From NCBI GenBank assembly GCA_963745675.1, contig CAVUYM010000013.1:186001-250000 (forward strand): a stretch of DNA of 64,000 nt, written 5' to 3'. This document shows positions 1-8,948 of this stretch, piece after piece; within the stretch, counting starts at the first letter, position 1; each line of letters begins with the position of its first letter. A model generated the notes under the pieces. The model was not told where the DNA came from. It saw only the letters and a program-made list of their open reading frames with translations, and ran no database searches. Origin of the DNA: JAUIIK01 sp963745675 (lineage in GTDB: Bacteria; Chloroflexota; Chloroflexia; Thermomicrobiales; CFX8). The translations under genes and the position numbers were made by a program.

Positions 1-799
1 TGGTGCAGATCGACATGGCGGTTTTCAGTCCCTGGAGCAGCACCCGGTCGGCTGGCGGCGAGCAGAAGTAACCAACGCGCCATCCGGCCAGTCCGTGGGC
101 GGTCGAGAAGGAACCGGTCAGGACGATCTCTTCGGCCAGATGAGGGTTGCTGAACAAGACTGGAGCTGGTTCGTAGAGCCCTGCTGCGTAGGAGAGATCG
201 AGGATGATGGAGATGTCTTTTGCCCGCGCTGCCGCGACAAGTGCTTCCAGTTGGTCATCCGGGATGCGCTGGCCAGTGATCGGTGATGGCGATGCGATGA
301 CCAGGGCTCGTGCGTCGAGCTTTTCAATAGAGGCGGGGTCGGGCAGGAGATTGTTCGATGATTCGACCTCAACCCGTACTGGCTCGGCGCCGATGAAGGT
401 GACCATATCGACGATATGGCGGGACATCGGTTCGATGATGGCGGCCCGGTCTCCCGGTTTCAGAGCAACTTGCAAGGCGATGTAGACCGCCTCGGTGCCG
501 CCGTTGGAGATGCCGATGTTCTCCGGGGCGATCGCGAAGCCAAGATTGACGAGATGGGTCGCAACAGCGGCCCGCAGTTGCGGGATGCCAGATGCGTCGG
601 TGTAGTGCGTCTCGCCCTGATCGAGCGCAGCTTTCGCCGTTTGCCCGACGTGCACCGGTGTCATCGACGGCTCTGCGGTGGTCAGGTCGATGACGCTGTC
701 TGCGGCGGTGTGGATGGGGCCAAGATGGGGCAGCACACGTTGAGCAAGTGCCCGGCCCATCGGCGTATCAGGTCGTTCGGAGGTCATCGTGCTGGACAT
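1..799 (-). CDS. PLP-dependent aminotransferase class I/II, C-terminus cut by window edge
   Basis: Reading the minus strand from an ATG at 799 gives an open frame to the window edge, about 266 residues. A GAGGAG ribosome site lies just upstream. Fold-type I aminotransferase landmarks are in order: a substrate-binding HYTDASGIPQLRAAV segment, the cofactor loop SNGGTEAV, an ILDLSY stretch at the PLP-aspartate position, and SFSTAHGLAGWRVGY. In active relatives this last motif has lysine after SFS, forming the Schiff base with PLP. Here a threonine (codon ACC, near 80-84) occupies that position, so the protein may not be a normal transaminase. The substrate is unknown. The family call is firm; activity is doubtful. 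Confidence 0.85.
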   Translation of the reverse strand, partial: MSSTMTSERPDTPMGRALAQRVLPHLGPIHTAADSVIDLTTAEPSMTPVHVGQTAKAALDQGETHYTDASGIPQLRAAVATHLVNLGFAIAPENIGISNGGTEAVYIALQVALKPGDRAAIIEPMSRHIVDMVTFIGAEPVRVEVESSNNLLPDPASIEKLDARALVIASPSPITGQRIPDDQLEALVAAARAKDISIILDLSYAAGLYEPAPVLFSNPHLAEEIVLTGSFSTAHGLAGWRVGYFCSPPADRVLLQGLKTAMSICT

Positions 800-1008
800 C
801 GCTACTCCTCAATAGGGCACTTCCGCGATCCCGCTGACCTTGCGACAATGCTGCACAGCAGGACGAAAATGACTGTAACAGATAGCGGGATTGGGGAAGA
901 GGGAGTACGTCTAACCTGTAGCGGCGACTCGGTGAGTCGCCTATGTTCGGTTACCGAAGCGTTGTTAAGCCGGATGAAAAAGCGAAGGCGTGGAAAGAGG
1001 GCGAGGTA

Positions 1009-1800
1009 ATGGTGAAGGTACGAGATCGATTCTGGCTCTGGGGCCACGCTGCCGGGGCATCGAATCGCGAGTGGAAACTGCCGAAGCCGTCGCGGATCAC
1101 CCCGCTCGAAGCCGCTGCCTACCTTGATATACCGAACCTGCTGATGGTGCTCTACGAGGGTCAACCGGAGATGCCCTTCGACCAGTACTACGTGCCGTTG
1201 CGGGCGCTCGATCGCGTTGCCTGGTCGACGGTCGGGGCGCGAGGCGAGCAGATCGAAGGCATGACCGAGCACATCCTCGACCTGGCCCGTCGCGAGCCGA
1301 ACCTGACTGGCCTGCTGATGGACGACTTCATCAACTGGGACACGGGCGAGCCGGAGGTGCCAGTCGAAGAACTGGAGCGCCTCAGCCGCCTGCGCCAGCT
1401 ACCCGATAAGACGCTCGATCTGATGATGATCCTCTACGCCCACCAGCTCGATGCGCCGATCAGCGAGCACCTGCGCTATTGCAACCAGGTCAGCTTCTGG
1501 ATCTGGGAGTCGAAGAACCTCGGCGACCTCGAACGCGACTTTGCCCGCTTCGAGCAACTCGTCCCCGACCACGAGCGCTTCCTCGGCGTCTACATGTGGG
1601 ATTTCGGCGCGAAGGGCGCCCCGATGTCCGACCTATCCCTCGTCCAGCGCCAGTGCCAGCTCGGCCTCGAATGGCTCCACTCCGGCCGCATCGAGGGCAT
1701 GATCTTCCTCCCCTCCACCGTCTGCGACCTGGAGCTAGAGGTCGTCGAATGGGTGCGCGGGTGGATTCGTGAGGTTGGGGACCAGGAGTTGAGAGGCTAG
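1009..1800 (+). CDS. conserved hypothetical protein, possibly TIM-barrel-like
   Basis: The frame is open from 943, but the ATG at 1009 has a GAGG ribosome site directly upstream, so I choose a 263-residue protein. No signal peptide or membrane segment is visible. It is acidic and rich in Trp and Tyr. An acidic LLMDDFINWDTGEP segment follows a predicted strand, and WIWESKNL and GVYMWDFGAKGAP segments come later. The alternation of strands and helices with acidic residues at strand ends resembles a TIM-barrel glycosidase-like fold, but I do not recognise the family and infer no reaction. It is divergent from the aminotransferase upstream. Confidence 0.7.
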   Translation: MVKVRDRFWLWGHAAGASNREWKLPKPSRITPLEAAAYLDIPNLLMVLYEGQPEMPFDQYYVPLRALDRVAWSTVGARGEQIEGMTEHILDLARREPNLTGLLMDDFINWDTGEPEVPVEELERLSRLRQLPDKTLDLMMILYAHQLDAPISEHLRYCNQVSFWIWESKNLGDLERDFARFEQLVPDHERFLGVYMWDFGAKGAPMSDLSLVQRQCQLGLEWLHSGRIEGMIFLPSTVCDLELEVVEWVRGWIREVGDQELRG

Positions 1801-1840
1801 CGAGCATCACCCGTTACCGGGGCAAGACAAACCAACAATC

Positions 1841-2039
1841 ACGTCATTCTGAGCGGAGGCTCGGCGCAGTCGAAGAATCCGAGCTTGTTTGAACCCTGAG
1901 AGCGTGATGTTGCGATGGTCTGGTCTCTCGTCCGGCTTCGAGGTGCGGCGCATTGTGCGAGCCAACAGAAGGTCGAAGTTTCCGGGGTACTCACGAATTG
2001 GATTCTTCGACTGCGCCGAGCCTCCGCTCAGAATGACGT
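1841..2039. repeat. Inverted-repeat element with perfect 40-bp arms
   Basis: The left arm is 1841-1880 and the right arm 2000-2039. They are exact reverse complements over 40 bases, separated by about 119 bases. The arms begin ACGTCATTCTGAGCGGAGGC and contain a TCGAAGAATCC end. No transposase is present. The element fills the intergenic space between the 1009-1800 gene and the convergent 2089-2682 gene. It resembles dispersed GTCATTCTGAGCG-type palindromes common in many bacterial genomes. It could act as a bidirectional terminator or be a non-autonomous mobile element. Confidence 0.85.
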
Positions 2040-2088
2040 GGAGGTGGCTGGAATTGATCCGCGATGGCCGGACAGAGTATTACGCTTA

Positions 2089-2682
2089 CTATTCATCGTC
2101 CTTCAGAGGATAGATCCCTGCTTCCTGACTCCTCGAGTCACCTGAGAACAGTCCATCCCACCAGCGCTTCCCGCCTGCTATGACTTCATCAATGTCGAGC
2201 TGCTGTCGTTCCGGTCCGAAGATCGTGAGTTCATCGAACCAGATGCAGATGTCGAGATGGCGGTCCTGCTGCTGGCCAAACGTTTCCTGGAAAAGCGCCA
2301 ACGTGTGCGTATTGCCGTCGTCGCCGAAACGCTCATCAAGACTTAGCCGATCCTCCCACTTTGCAAAATTGTCCTCAGGTGGCACATCAAAGAATTTCCA
2401 ACCATAGATGCGACCCTGCTGAAAGCTCTGGACGATGTCTAGCAGTTCGTTCAACGCAAACGGTTCGACTGGTGCGGCGAGGTTGTCCCAACGCCCAACC
2501 CGTAAGGATGCTGCGACCCGTCCGACGGGCTGCAGCAGGAGCTGGACTCGTGGGTCATCGGGTGCTGGGCCGGACTCCGGAAGCGTGAGGAGTGCCAGCG
2601 TGACGGCGGCAATGCGACTCTCGGGATCGACTTCTGCTCCGACTAATGTTGCCTCGTTGAGGGCAAGATCCAAGCCTTGCAA
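2089..2682 (-). CDS. hypothetical protein
   Basis: A 197-residue acidic protein begins with TTG at 2682. It overlaps the end of the upstream kinase gene by 40 bases in another frame, so the two are probably cotranscribed. It has no signal peptide or membrane segment. Aromatic-rich stretches such as IYGWKFFDVPPEDNFAKWED and DICIWFDELTIFGPE suggest a compact alpha/beta domain. I do not recognise the family. An internal start further downstream would remove the overlap. Confidence 0.65.
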   Translation of the reverse strand: MQGLDLALNEATLVGAEVDPESRIAAVTLALLTLPESGPAPDDPRVQLLLQPVGRVAASLRVGRWDNLAAPVEPFALNELLDIVQSFQQGRIYGWKFFDVPPEDNFAKWEDRLSLDERFGDDGNTHTLALFQETFGQQQDRHLDICIWFDELTIFGPERQQLDIDEVIAGGKRWWDGLFSGDSRSQEAGIYPLKDDE

Positions 2683-3332
2683 CCTATATTCGTGTCAAGA
2701 CCTAACGGTTTCTTCTGCCTTGACAGGTAGGCAGCTTCGTTGTCTGGCTGCACAGCTGCGACAAGGGGAGACGCGGGACGGAGGCGGCGCCGGAATTGGT
2801 TGACGGCCTCCGAGGACCGCAGTCGGATGAAAGTGATGTGGGACCACTGCGGATCGCGGGTGTAGGACTCGAAGAGGCGGCGGCGGGAGCGGTGATTCTT
2901 GATCGTGTAGCTGATCAGGGATTCGTCGGTCTGCCAGAGCTTCAGATGGTCCCAGAAATTCTCGCGGTTGCCGGTACCCCAGAGGTCTTCCTGGTCGGTG
3001 TGGCGCTGCCAGCTGCGGCGGATGATGCGAGGCATGATTGTCGTGAAGGGCAGGTCGAGCCAGATGATCGTGTCGGCTGCTGGCCAGCTGACGTCCTGTT
3101 GTTTGCTGGTGTAGTTCCCCGCCATAACCCAGGCTTCTGGCTTGATTGCCTCGCGGATGCGCTCGCGGAAGACCTCCGTGTCGGCCATCTTCCAGCCCGG
3201 CTCCCAGTGGAGGGCATCGAGCTCGATGAAAGGCACGCCCATACGTTCGGCCAGTTGCTCGGCGAGGGTGCTCTTACCCGAGCATGGTGAGTTGCCGATC
3301 ACGATGATGCGCTTGCCGATCTTCGTCGCCAT
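2643..3332 (-). CDS. P-loop NTPase, adenylate-kinase / topology-modulation-like
   Basis: This 229-residue protein starts at an ATG with an AGGAG site upstream. Near residue 11 it has a Walker A loop GNSPCSGKST after a short hydrophobic strand (IIVIG). A FIELDALHWEPGW segment follows, typical of the FlaR/topology-modulation kinase-like family. A VMAGNYTSK segment, an IWLDLPF strand and Arg-rich lid segments (IIRRSW, RSRRRLF) come next. Relatives are small nucleoside-phosphate or nucleotide kinases of unproven substrate. The last 35 or so residues look unlike the family and overlap the next gene; a true stop might have been lost. Confidence 0.85.
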   Translation of the reverse strand: MATKIGKRIIVIGNSPCSGKSTLAEQLAERMGVPFIELDALHWEPGWKMADTEVFRERIREAIKPEAWVMAGNYTSKQQDVSWPAADTIIWLDLPFTTIMPRIIRRSWQRHTDQEDLWGTGNRENFWDHLKLWQTDESLISYTIKNHRSRRRLFESYTRDPQWSHITFIRLRSSEAVNQFRRRLRPASPLVAAVQPDNEAAYLSRQKKPLGLDTNIGCKAWILPSTRQH

Positions 3333-3439
3333 GGACGCCGCTCCTGTCGCTTCCGCCAGCGGTCTATGATTTGAGTCGGGAAGTATGGCACACGGAGGGT
3401 GTGGCGGTACATCCGCGTCAAGGAATAAATCAGAGTCCC

Positions 3440-3603
3440 AACCCTGTCATTTCGAGCGGAGGGAGAAATCTCAGATGTTAGCCGCCCAGTGGACCCGCCA
3501 GGATCGTCTATTTGCCAGTCCGGTGTCGCTACTTCGAGGTCCTATTGGTGAGAACAATTCGCGACCGACCGAGATTTCTCCCTCCGCTCGAAATGACAGG
3601 GTT
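3440..3603. repeat. Inverted-repeat element with perfect 33-bp arms
   Basis: Arms at 3440-3472 and 3571-3603 are exact reverse complements. The core GTCATTTCGAGCGGAGGGAG is related to, but distinct from, the element at 1841-2039. It occupies most of the space between the divergent kinase (minus) and the flavoenzyme gene at 3645. The promoter of the 3645 gene must therefore lie in or beside the repeat. Confidence 0.85.
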
Positions 3604-3644
3604 GGTTGTTCAATTTTCGCCGGGGTAGGTGAGGAACAACGAAA

Positions 3645-4772
3645 ATGAACGAAACATACGACGCTATCGTCGTTGGGCTGGGCGCTGCTGGCAGCCCGAC
3701 GGCGTACCGGCTGGCGCAGCGCGGGCAACGGGTGCTGGGGTTGGAGATGTACGAGCCAGGGCATGCGCTCGGGTCATCGCATGGCTACCACCGGATGATT
3801 CGCAAAGCCGCGATTCAGGGCAGCGGCTACGATCCGCTGGCAGACCGAGCGTTTGAGCTCTGGAGCGAGCTGGAGGAAAAGACCGGTCAGGAGTTCTTGA
3901 CGATGACCGGCGAGGTGCGGTTAATCGCCGAAGGCAAAGATCCGCGCTACAAGGCCAATGCTGCTGAGATGGAGAAGCGTGGCGCATGGGAGATCCTCGA
4001 TGAGACGGAACTGGCAAAACGCTTCCCCGGCTTCCGGCTCTATGAGGGCATGATCGCGACATACGAGGCCGAGGCCGGTTTCCTCTGGTCGGAGCGGGGG
4101 ATCATCGCCCACGTCGAGCTGGCCCGGCAGCACGGTGCGACGATTCGGACATCGGAAGAAGTCGTCGGCTGGGAGGCGGACGGTGAAGGCGTCAGAGTCA
4201 CGACAAGCGATGGCGAGTACCGGGCCGGGAAGCTGATTCTGACGACCGGCGCCTATGTCGGGGAGTTGCTGGCCGACCTCGATTTGCCCTTTCAGGTCAA
4301 CCGCAGCATCAACGGCTACTTCGAACCCTCGCGGCCGGACTGGTGGCGGGCGGAGAATGGCGCGCCGGACTTCATTCTCGACGTGCCCGAAGGCGGTTTC
4401 TACGGTATGCCTGCCATCGGCGATATCGGACTGAAGATCGGCCTGAGCACCCAGGACAAGACCGGGCCACGCACGATCCGCCGGACGATTGAGCCGGAGG
4501 AGATCCAGTACCTGCGCGACACGCTCGACAAGTACATGCCCGGTGCGGCGGGGAAGGATCTGACCGCGCTGACCTGCATGGACGCCTACACCGTCGACGA
4601 TCACTTCATCATCGACCGTCACCCGGAGCATCCGCAGGTCATCCTCGGATGCTGCTTCTCCGGCCGTGGCTACAAGTTTTCCCCGGTCCTCGGCGAGATT
4701 CTTGCCGACCTCGCTATCGATGGCCGGACAGGCCACGATATCGGGTTTCTGTCTCTGGGGCGGTTTGATTGA
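3645..4772 (+). CDS. Monomeric sarcosine oxidase / N-methyltryptophan oxidase-like FAD amine oxidase
   Basis: This 375-residue protein has the length of monomeric sarcosine oxidase. A Rossmann FAD motif lies at residues 6-18 (VVGLGAAGSPTAYRLAQRG). The family motif GSSHGYHRMIRKA follows. A LTCMDAYTVDDHF segment supplies Cys311, matching the cysteine that binds FAD covalently in MSOX and SolA. The GCCFSGRGYKFSPVLGE segment is the usual second FAD contact near the C-terminus. The predicted reaction is oxidative demethylation of a secondary N-methylamine (sarcosine-like) to amine, formaldehyde and peroxide in the cytosol. The exact substrate cannot be read from sequence. Confidence 0.9.
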   Translation: MNETYDAIVVGLGAAGSPTAYRLAQRGQRVLGLEMYEPGHALGSSHGYHRMIRKAAIQGSGYDPLADRAFELWSELEEKTGQEFLTMTGEVRLIAEGKDPRYKANAAEMEKRGAWEILDETELAKRFPGFRLYEGMIATYEAEAGFLWSERGIIAHVELARQHGATIRTSEEVVGWEADGEGVRVTTSDGEYRAGKLILTTGAYVGELLADLDLPFQVNRSINGYFEPSRPDWWRAENGAPDFILDVPEGGFYGMPAIGDIGLKIGLSTQDKTGPRTIRRTIEPEEIQYLRDTLDKYMPGAAGKDLTALTCMDAYTVDDHFIIDRHPEHPQVILGCCFSGRGYKFSPVLGEILADLAIDGRTGHDIGFLSLGRFD

Positions 4773-4794
4773 ATACTACGAAGATAGCCAACCA

Positions 4795-4890
4795 GATGTC
4801 ATCTTGAGCGAAGGATCTAACAACGCGATCGTCTGGCTCGCACGTCGCTAGATCCTTCCACTCCACTCCGTTCCGGTCAGGATGACATCT
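4795..4890. repeat. Imperfect inverted repeat of the GTCATCTTGAGCG family
   Basis: The outer arms AGATGTCATC (4795-4804) and GATGACATCT (4881-4890) are exact reverse complements. The inner arms around GAAGGATCTA and TAGATCCTTC also pair. It is the third related palindrome in 3 kb. It lies between the flavoenzyme stop and the next gene on the same strand. Confidence 0.75.
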
Positions 4891-4954
4891 TTGGAGGAGC
4901 CTCGCTATTAGAGGAAGTTCAGCAACTCATGACTGAAAGGCTGAAGGAGTTCAA

Positions 4955-5776
4955 GTGGCCTCACAACCGCTGATCGCCTGCTCACGCATGTACAACGTCG
5001 CGCCGGTCGTTACAGCTGCCTGGGATCGGTTGTTCGGGTGGCTTCAGGAGCGAACGGGCGTCGAGTTGGAGGTGATCTACCACGCCTTTCCAACGCCGAT
5101 TGAAGAGCTATGGGCGATGCCGGGGTTGGGCTGTGTCCTGATGTGCGGCTATCCCTATGCCCGGTCCGAGCCGCGACCGCAGTTGCTTGCTGCGCCGATA
5201 CCGTCGTTTGATCACTATGAAGGAAAGCCGGTCTATTTCAGCTATCTGCTGGTTGGCGAGGATAGCCAGTTCGAGACGATCGAAGACACATTTGGCGGGC
5301 GCATCAGCTGGACGATCGAGAACTCCCAGTCTGGCTTCAATGCTGTCCGCTCGTTTCTGCTGCCTTACCGGACGGCTGAGTGTCCGCAGCTCTACCGGAA
5401 GTCGATTGGCCCAATCGGAACCTTCTCGGTGGGCATCGAGGGCATTCGAAAAGGTGAGATCGACGTCGTGCCGGTCGATTCCTTTTCCTATGACCTGATG
5501 CGGGAGTATGCGCCGGGCGACATTGCCGGAACCCGCATCATCGCGACGACTCCTGCTGCCCCGATGCCGCCACTCGTTGCCGGGCACGATGCTGATCCAG
5601 AGGTTGTCGCGCGATTGCGGGCGGCGCTCATCGAAGCTCACACAGCGCCGGAACTGGCGGGGGCGCTAGCGGTGATAAAGATCGCCCGATTTGAATCGGT
5701 CGCGCCGGACTATTACGAAACGACGCTGGAGCAGGCGGCCGCGGCCGTCGCGGCGGGATATTTGCAGCCGTCATAA
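4955..5776 (+). CDS. PhnD/SsuA-type periplasmic-binding-like protein without signal peptide
   Basis: A GTG start at 4955 has AAGGAG 7 bases upstream and gives 273 residues. The fold resembles phosphonate/phosphite ABC binding proteins (PhnD family). There is an N-terminal strand with LIACSRMYNV, a WLQERTGVELEV segment, a lobe crossing near FGGRISWTIENSQSGFNAVR and a second-lobe DVVPVDSFSYDLMREYAPGD. No signal peptide or lipobox is present, so it may act in the cytosol or bind a ligand away from any transporter. No permease or ATPase lies next to it. The ligand is unknown. Confidence 0.75.
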   Translation: MASQPLIACSRMYNVAPVVTAAWDRLFGWLQERTGVELEVIYHAFPTPIEELWAMPGLGCVLMCGYPYARSEPRPQLLAAPIPSFDHYEGKPVYFSYLLVGEDSQFETIEDTFGGRISWTIENSQSGFNAVRSFLLPYRTAECPQLYRKSIGPIGTFSVGIEGIRKGEIDVVPVDSFSYDLMREYAPGDIAGTRIIATTPAAPMPPLVAGHDADPEVVARLRAALIEAHTAPELAGALAVIKIARFESVAPDYYETTLEQAAAAVAAGYLQPS

Positions 5777-5822
5777 CGCCCTCAGCGAGACTGCGCATAT
5801 GTTCATTCACGCTAACAATCCT

Positions 5823-5918
5823 GTAGAGACGTGCCGCTGGCGCGTCTTCGTTTCAGGCCTCCTGCCTTCGTCAGTAGATCAGAGCGTTGATACCGAGACG
5901 CGCCAGCGGCACGTCTCT
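5823..5918. repeat. Inverted-repeat element with GTAGAGACGTGCC arms
   Basis: The left arm starts at 5823 (GTAGAGACGTGCCGCTGGCG onward) and pairs exactly over 23 bases with 5896-5918. The same 23-base arm recurs at 15776-15798 in another intergenic element, so it is dispersed. It sits between the convergent genes at 4955 and 5978 and could serve as a terminator. Confidence 0.8.
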
Positions 5919-5977
5919 TCGGATCGAAGTGGGCGATGCCCCGGCTGAAGGTTGAGGATCTTCGTGCGGGTGTTTGC

Positions 5978-6331
5978 TCAGTCGGGCAGCGGGATGAAGA
6001 GGGAGATGCGGTCTTCGGTGCCGATGCCGCGGGTGATGTGGCCTTTGCCTTCGAGGTCTTCGGCGAGCATGACGGTGCCGGGGCCGATCTGGCGGATCTC
6101 GCCGTCGCTGGCTTCGACCTCTGCTTGGCCTGAGAGAGTGATGACGAACTGGCGGCGCGGGGCTGGATGCCAGTCGATGAACTGGTCGGAAGGAGTGCGG
6201 CGGAAGATGACGCCGATGGCCGGGTACATCATCGAGAGGAATGACTGGGGATTCTGTTCCTCCATTTCCACTTCAACGTCCTCGAAGTGGGTTTCGCCTT
6301 CTTCATCGGTATAGATACGGAAGTATTTCAT
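5978..6331 (-). CDS. Cupin-domain protein
   Basis: This 117-residue single-domain protein has a GAAGGA ribosome site. Cupin motif 1 is recognisable around DWHPAPRRQFVITLSGQAEV, and motif 2 around IGPGTVMLAEDLEGKGH. Metal-ligand histidines are partly kept (H in DWHP and in GKGH). Such small cupins are often sensors or isomerases; no reaction can be assigned. It is monocistronic by spacing, between a repeat element and a protease terminator. Confidence 0.8.
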   Translation of the reverse strand: MKYFRIYTDEEGETHFEDVEVEMEEQNPQSFLSMMYPAIGVIFRRTPSDQFIDWHPAPRRQFVITLSGQAEVEASDGEIRQIGPGTVMLAEDLEGKGHITRGIGTEDRISLFIPLPD

Positions 6332-6526
6332 CGTCCTTCTTCGCTCTCTTTCAATGGGTCAGCGGATACGGATTGGGGGATCATAGACGATTGGCCGGCT
6401 GTGATCCCTGGGTCGATGCTTTCGATCAGGTTGGTTCTGTGTCCAGATCGAATTCGCGTGGCGTGTGGAGGCGACTCGCCGAGTCGCTGCGTACGCGGGT
6501 TCAGGGTCTGGATTGTTTCGAACGGA

Positions 6527-6559
6527 ACACCCCGGACTGCCAGCGACAGCCCGGGGTGT
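6527..6559 (-). terminator. Hairpin terminator after the protease gene
   Basis: ACACCCCGG (6527-6535) pairs with CCGGGGTGT (6551-6559), 26 bases beyond the stop of the minus-strand protease gene. The T-run is weak, so assignment is by position and stem strength. Confidence 0.6.
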
Positions 6560-6584
6560 CGAGGAATCCGATGAGCGTTGAGCG

Positions 6585-8796
6585 TTACTTCGCCGCCTTG
6601 ATTAGATCGTTGAGGATCTTGCGATCGTTGTGGTCGATGTCGCCATCCTGGTCCATGTCGCCACGGCAGGGGATCGGGTCGGGGGTGCAGGGGCCGTAGC
6701 TCTGGGAGAGCAGCGGCTTGTCCTGGTTCGTCCAGACGCCGTCGCCATTCATGTCGCCGGCCAGCCGGGCGACGACACGCAATTCGTTGGTGTCGTACTC
6801 GAGCTCCAGGCGCAGGTAGTTGCCGAGATCCCAGCCGGTGACGCTGTCAAACTCGCCGGAGTGAGAGCCGTACTGGGCGATGACGAACTCATCGTTCGGG
6901 GCGGGCTCGAAGCCGCCCTGAAGCGAGAGGTCGAGGAAGCTGGCGAAGTTGACATTCTGGTCGAAGATGAGCTGGTCGTGTTCGGAACCGGGCGTCAAGC
7001 CTCCCAGAGCGATCTGCGTGTGCGACGTGAGTGGCCCCATAAACGTGACCTCGTCGGTGAAGCGGCCGATGCCAATCGGGTCGACGATTCCGTAGAGCGT
7101 CGTCTCGCCGCTGATCGTCGCTTCGGCGAGCGTCCCGAGCATCTGCAGCGAGGTGTCGGGGTTGTTGGTGAAGCCCTGCTCCCAGCCCTCGGTGAAGGTC
7201 ATCGTGTAGCCATTGCCGACGACGATGCGGATGCTGATCGCGTCGTGAATCTGGCCGTCGAAGGTCAGATCGCCGGTCGTCGCCCGTATCTCGCGGTCGG
7301 TGATCCACTCCATCGTGCCGTCGAGGTCAAGGGTGGGCGTCGCCGCTGGTTGAGACGATCGTCAGTGGCCCGCCGTTGCTGCGGATTCCGCCGTCGTTGA
7401 TCAGCGTGTGCAACTCGATCTCGGAGTTGCCGCCGCGGATCAGGCCATCGTTGTAGAGCGTCCAGAAGATATCGGCGTTGGCGTCGGCCAGATGCAGCGT
7501 CGCATCTGTATAGATGTCGAGCATAGACGCTGTCGAGCAGCGCGCCGGAGTCGACATTGAGCTCGGTGTCTTCCCCGCGTGCTTCAACGCTGATAGGCGT
7601 CAAGCGAGCCGAAGGTGATATTGAGCGTGTTGCCGTCACTGATGTAGACCTCGCGCGCGTCGCCCTCGTCGTAGAGGTTGACCGTCGCATCGGACTCCTG
7701 GTTGACGATGTAGACGTTGTTGCCGGCGTTCGGGACACGGTCACCGAGCCAGGTGTCGCCCTCACTCCAGATACCGGAGCCGAGGCTGTACTTGCGCGGC
7801 AGATGGATATCCGTCCAACCAGCCGCTTCGGCGATGGCCAGGAGGTCGACGATAGCCGGGGCGCGCGCGGTTATTGGGTAGCGGCCCGATCCACATCAGC
7901 CCCTGGTGCGCTTCGCATGCGGAATCGTCGTTGCACTCCTGAATGCCGCCGATGGCGAGGTGGGCGCAATCATAGAAGACCGTCATGTTGTCGAAACCGC
8001 CCGAAGCTGCCGGTCTGCACTGGGTCCAGAGGGGCTCCGCCGAAACCAATCGGGAAGTCTTCGGTCTGTTCGAAGGCTTTGATCGACATGTTCGCGCCGC
8101 CGACGAGGTCGGGGTCGATGTGGAAATAGGGATCGCCACCGGGGATGTCCTCGGTGCAGGGCGCAACCGGCCGGTTCTTGATGATGTTGTCGTGCAGTCC
8201 GATTGTGTGGCCGATCTCGTGCAGGAGGACCGTCAGCAGATCGTAGTCGGTTCGCCATGCCGTTGTAGCCGACCTCGAAGATCTCCGGCACATTGCCGTT
8301 GAAGGCTTCGGCCTGCTCGGCCGGATGGGTGTCCCGGTAAAGCTTCGGGAACATATCGAACTCTTCATCCTCAAAGGGCGTTGGGTCCCAGAACCAGTTG
8401 ATATCGGCAGTGACCAGGACATCTGCGACGAGTTGGTCGGCCCTGGTCGTCTGTCTCGACGACGCGGGCGAAGGGTGATTCGCCGGTTACCCAGGCGACA
8501 CGAATATCCATGTTGTGCATGTCATGGAAGATCACCGAGTAGTAGGCGGCAGCAACCTGGGCCATGAATTCCAGCTCGTCGTTGAGCGGCACTCCATCTG
8601 GACAGGCAGGCGAGCTCTCAAGCTCGCAGGGATCGATGGCGCTAGCGATCGTGTCGTCGTAGTAGACGTTGATGCCGACCGCACTGCCATGTTCTGGTCG
8701 CAATGCAACCAGTGGGGCAAGTACCGAAAGCACGAATATAACGGCGAGTGCTCGCCGCCAGCCGCGCAGTTCGCTGCGCTGAAGATAACCAGACAT
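6585..8796 (-). pseudogene. Secreted metzincin-type metalloprotease with dockerin-like C-terminus, frameshifted
   Basis: The ATG at 8796 begins a basic N-region and hydrophobic signal segment (ALAVIFVLSVLAPLVAL). Frames then switch several times. Successive pieces are a segment with DMHNMDIRVAWV, one with FPKLYRDTHPAE, a catalytic segment with HEIGHTIGLHD (coding bases 8189-8221), one with a YDCAHLAIGG stretch, and one with SGIWSEGDTWLGDRVPN. The last frame (6585-7313) ends in two calcium-loop repeats, GDMNGDGVWTNQD and GDMDQDGDIDHND, typical of dockerin type I. The zinc motif fits HExxHxxGxxD with Asp as third ligand. At least four frameshifts mean inactivation or sequence error. The product is predicted to be extracellular and calcium-dependent. 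Confidence 0.75.
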
Positions 8797-8948
8797 TGAA
8801 ATTCCTCATTTCCGATTCGGAACAACCCTTCTCTCTATCTGAGACAGCCTGGAAGATGGTTTCTTACAGTTTCCTGGAACGCTCTTTTCTGAGATGAGGC
8901 TCGAAGACTCTATGATTGAGAGGTGAGGATGAGAATGAGGGAGGAAAA

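Noticed and set aside
416..1009. 197-codon plus-strand frame
   Set aside because: Antisense to the aminotransferase, whose translation shows conserved motifs.
1841..5918. CRISPR-like repeats
   Set aside because: The repeats are inverted pairs of different sequence, not regularly spaced direct repeats.
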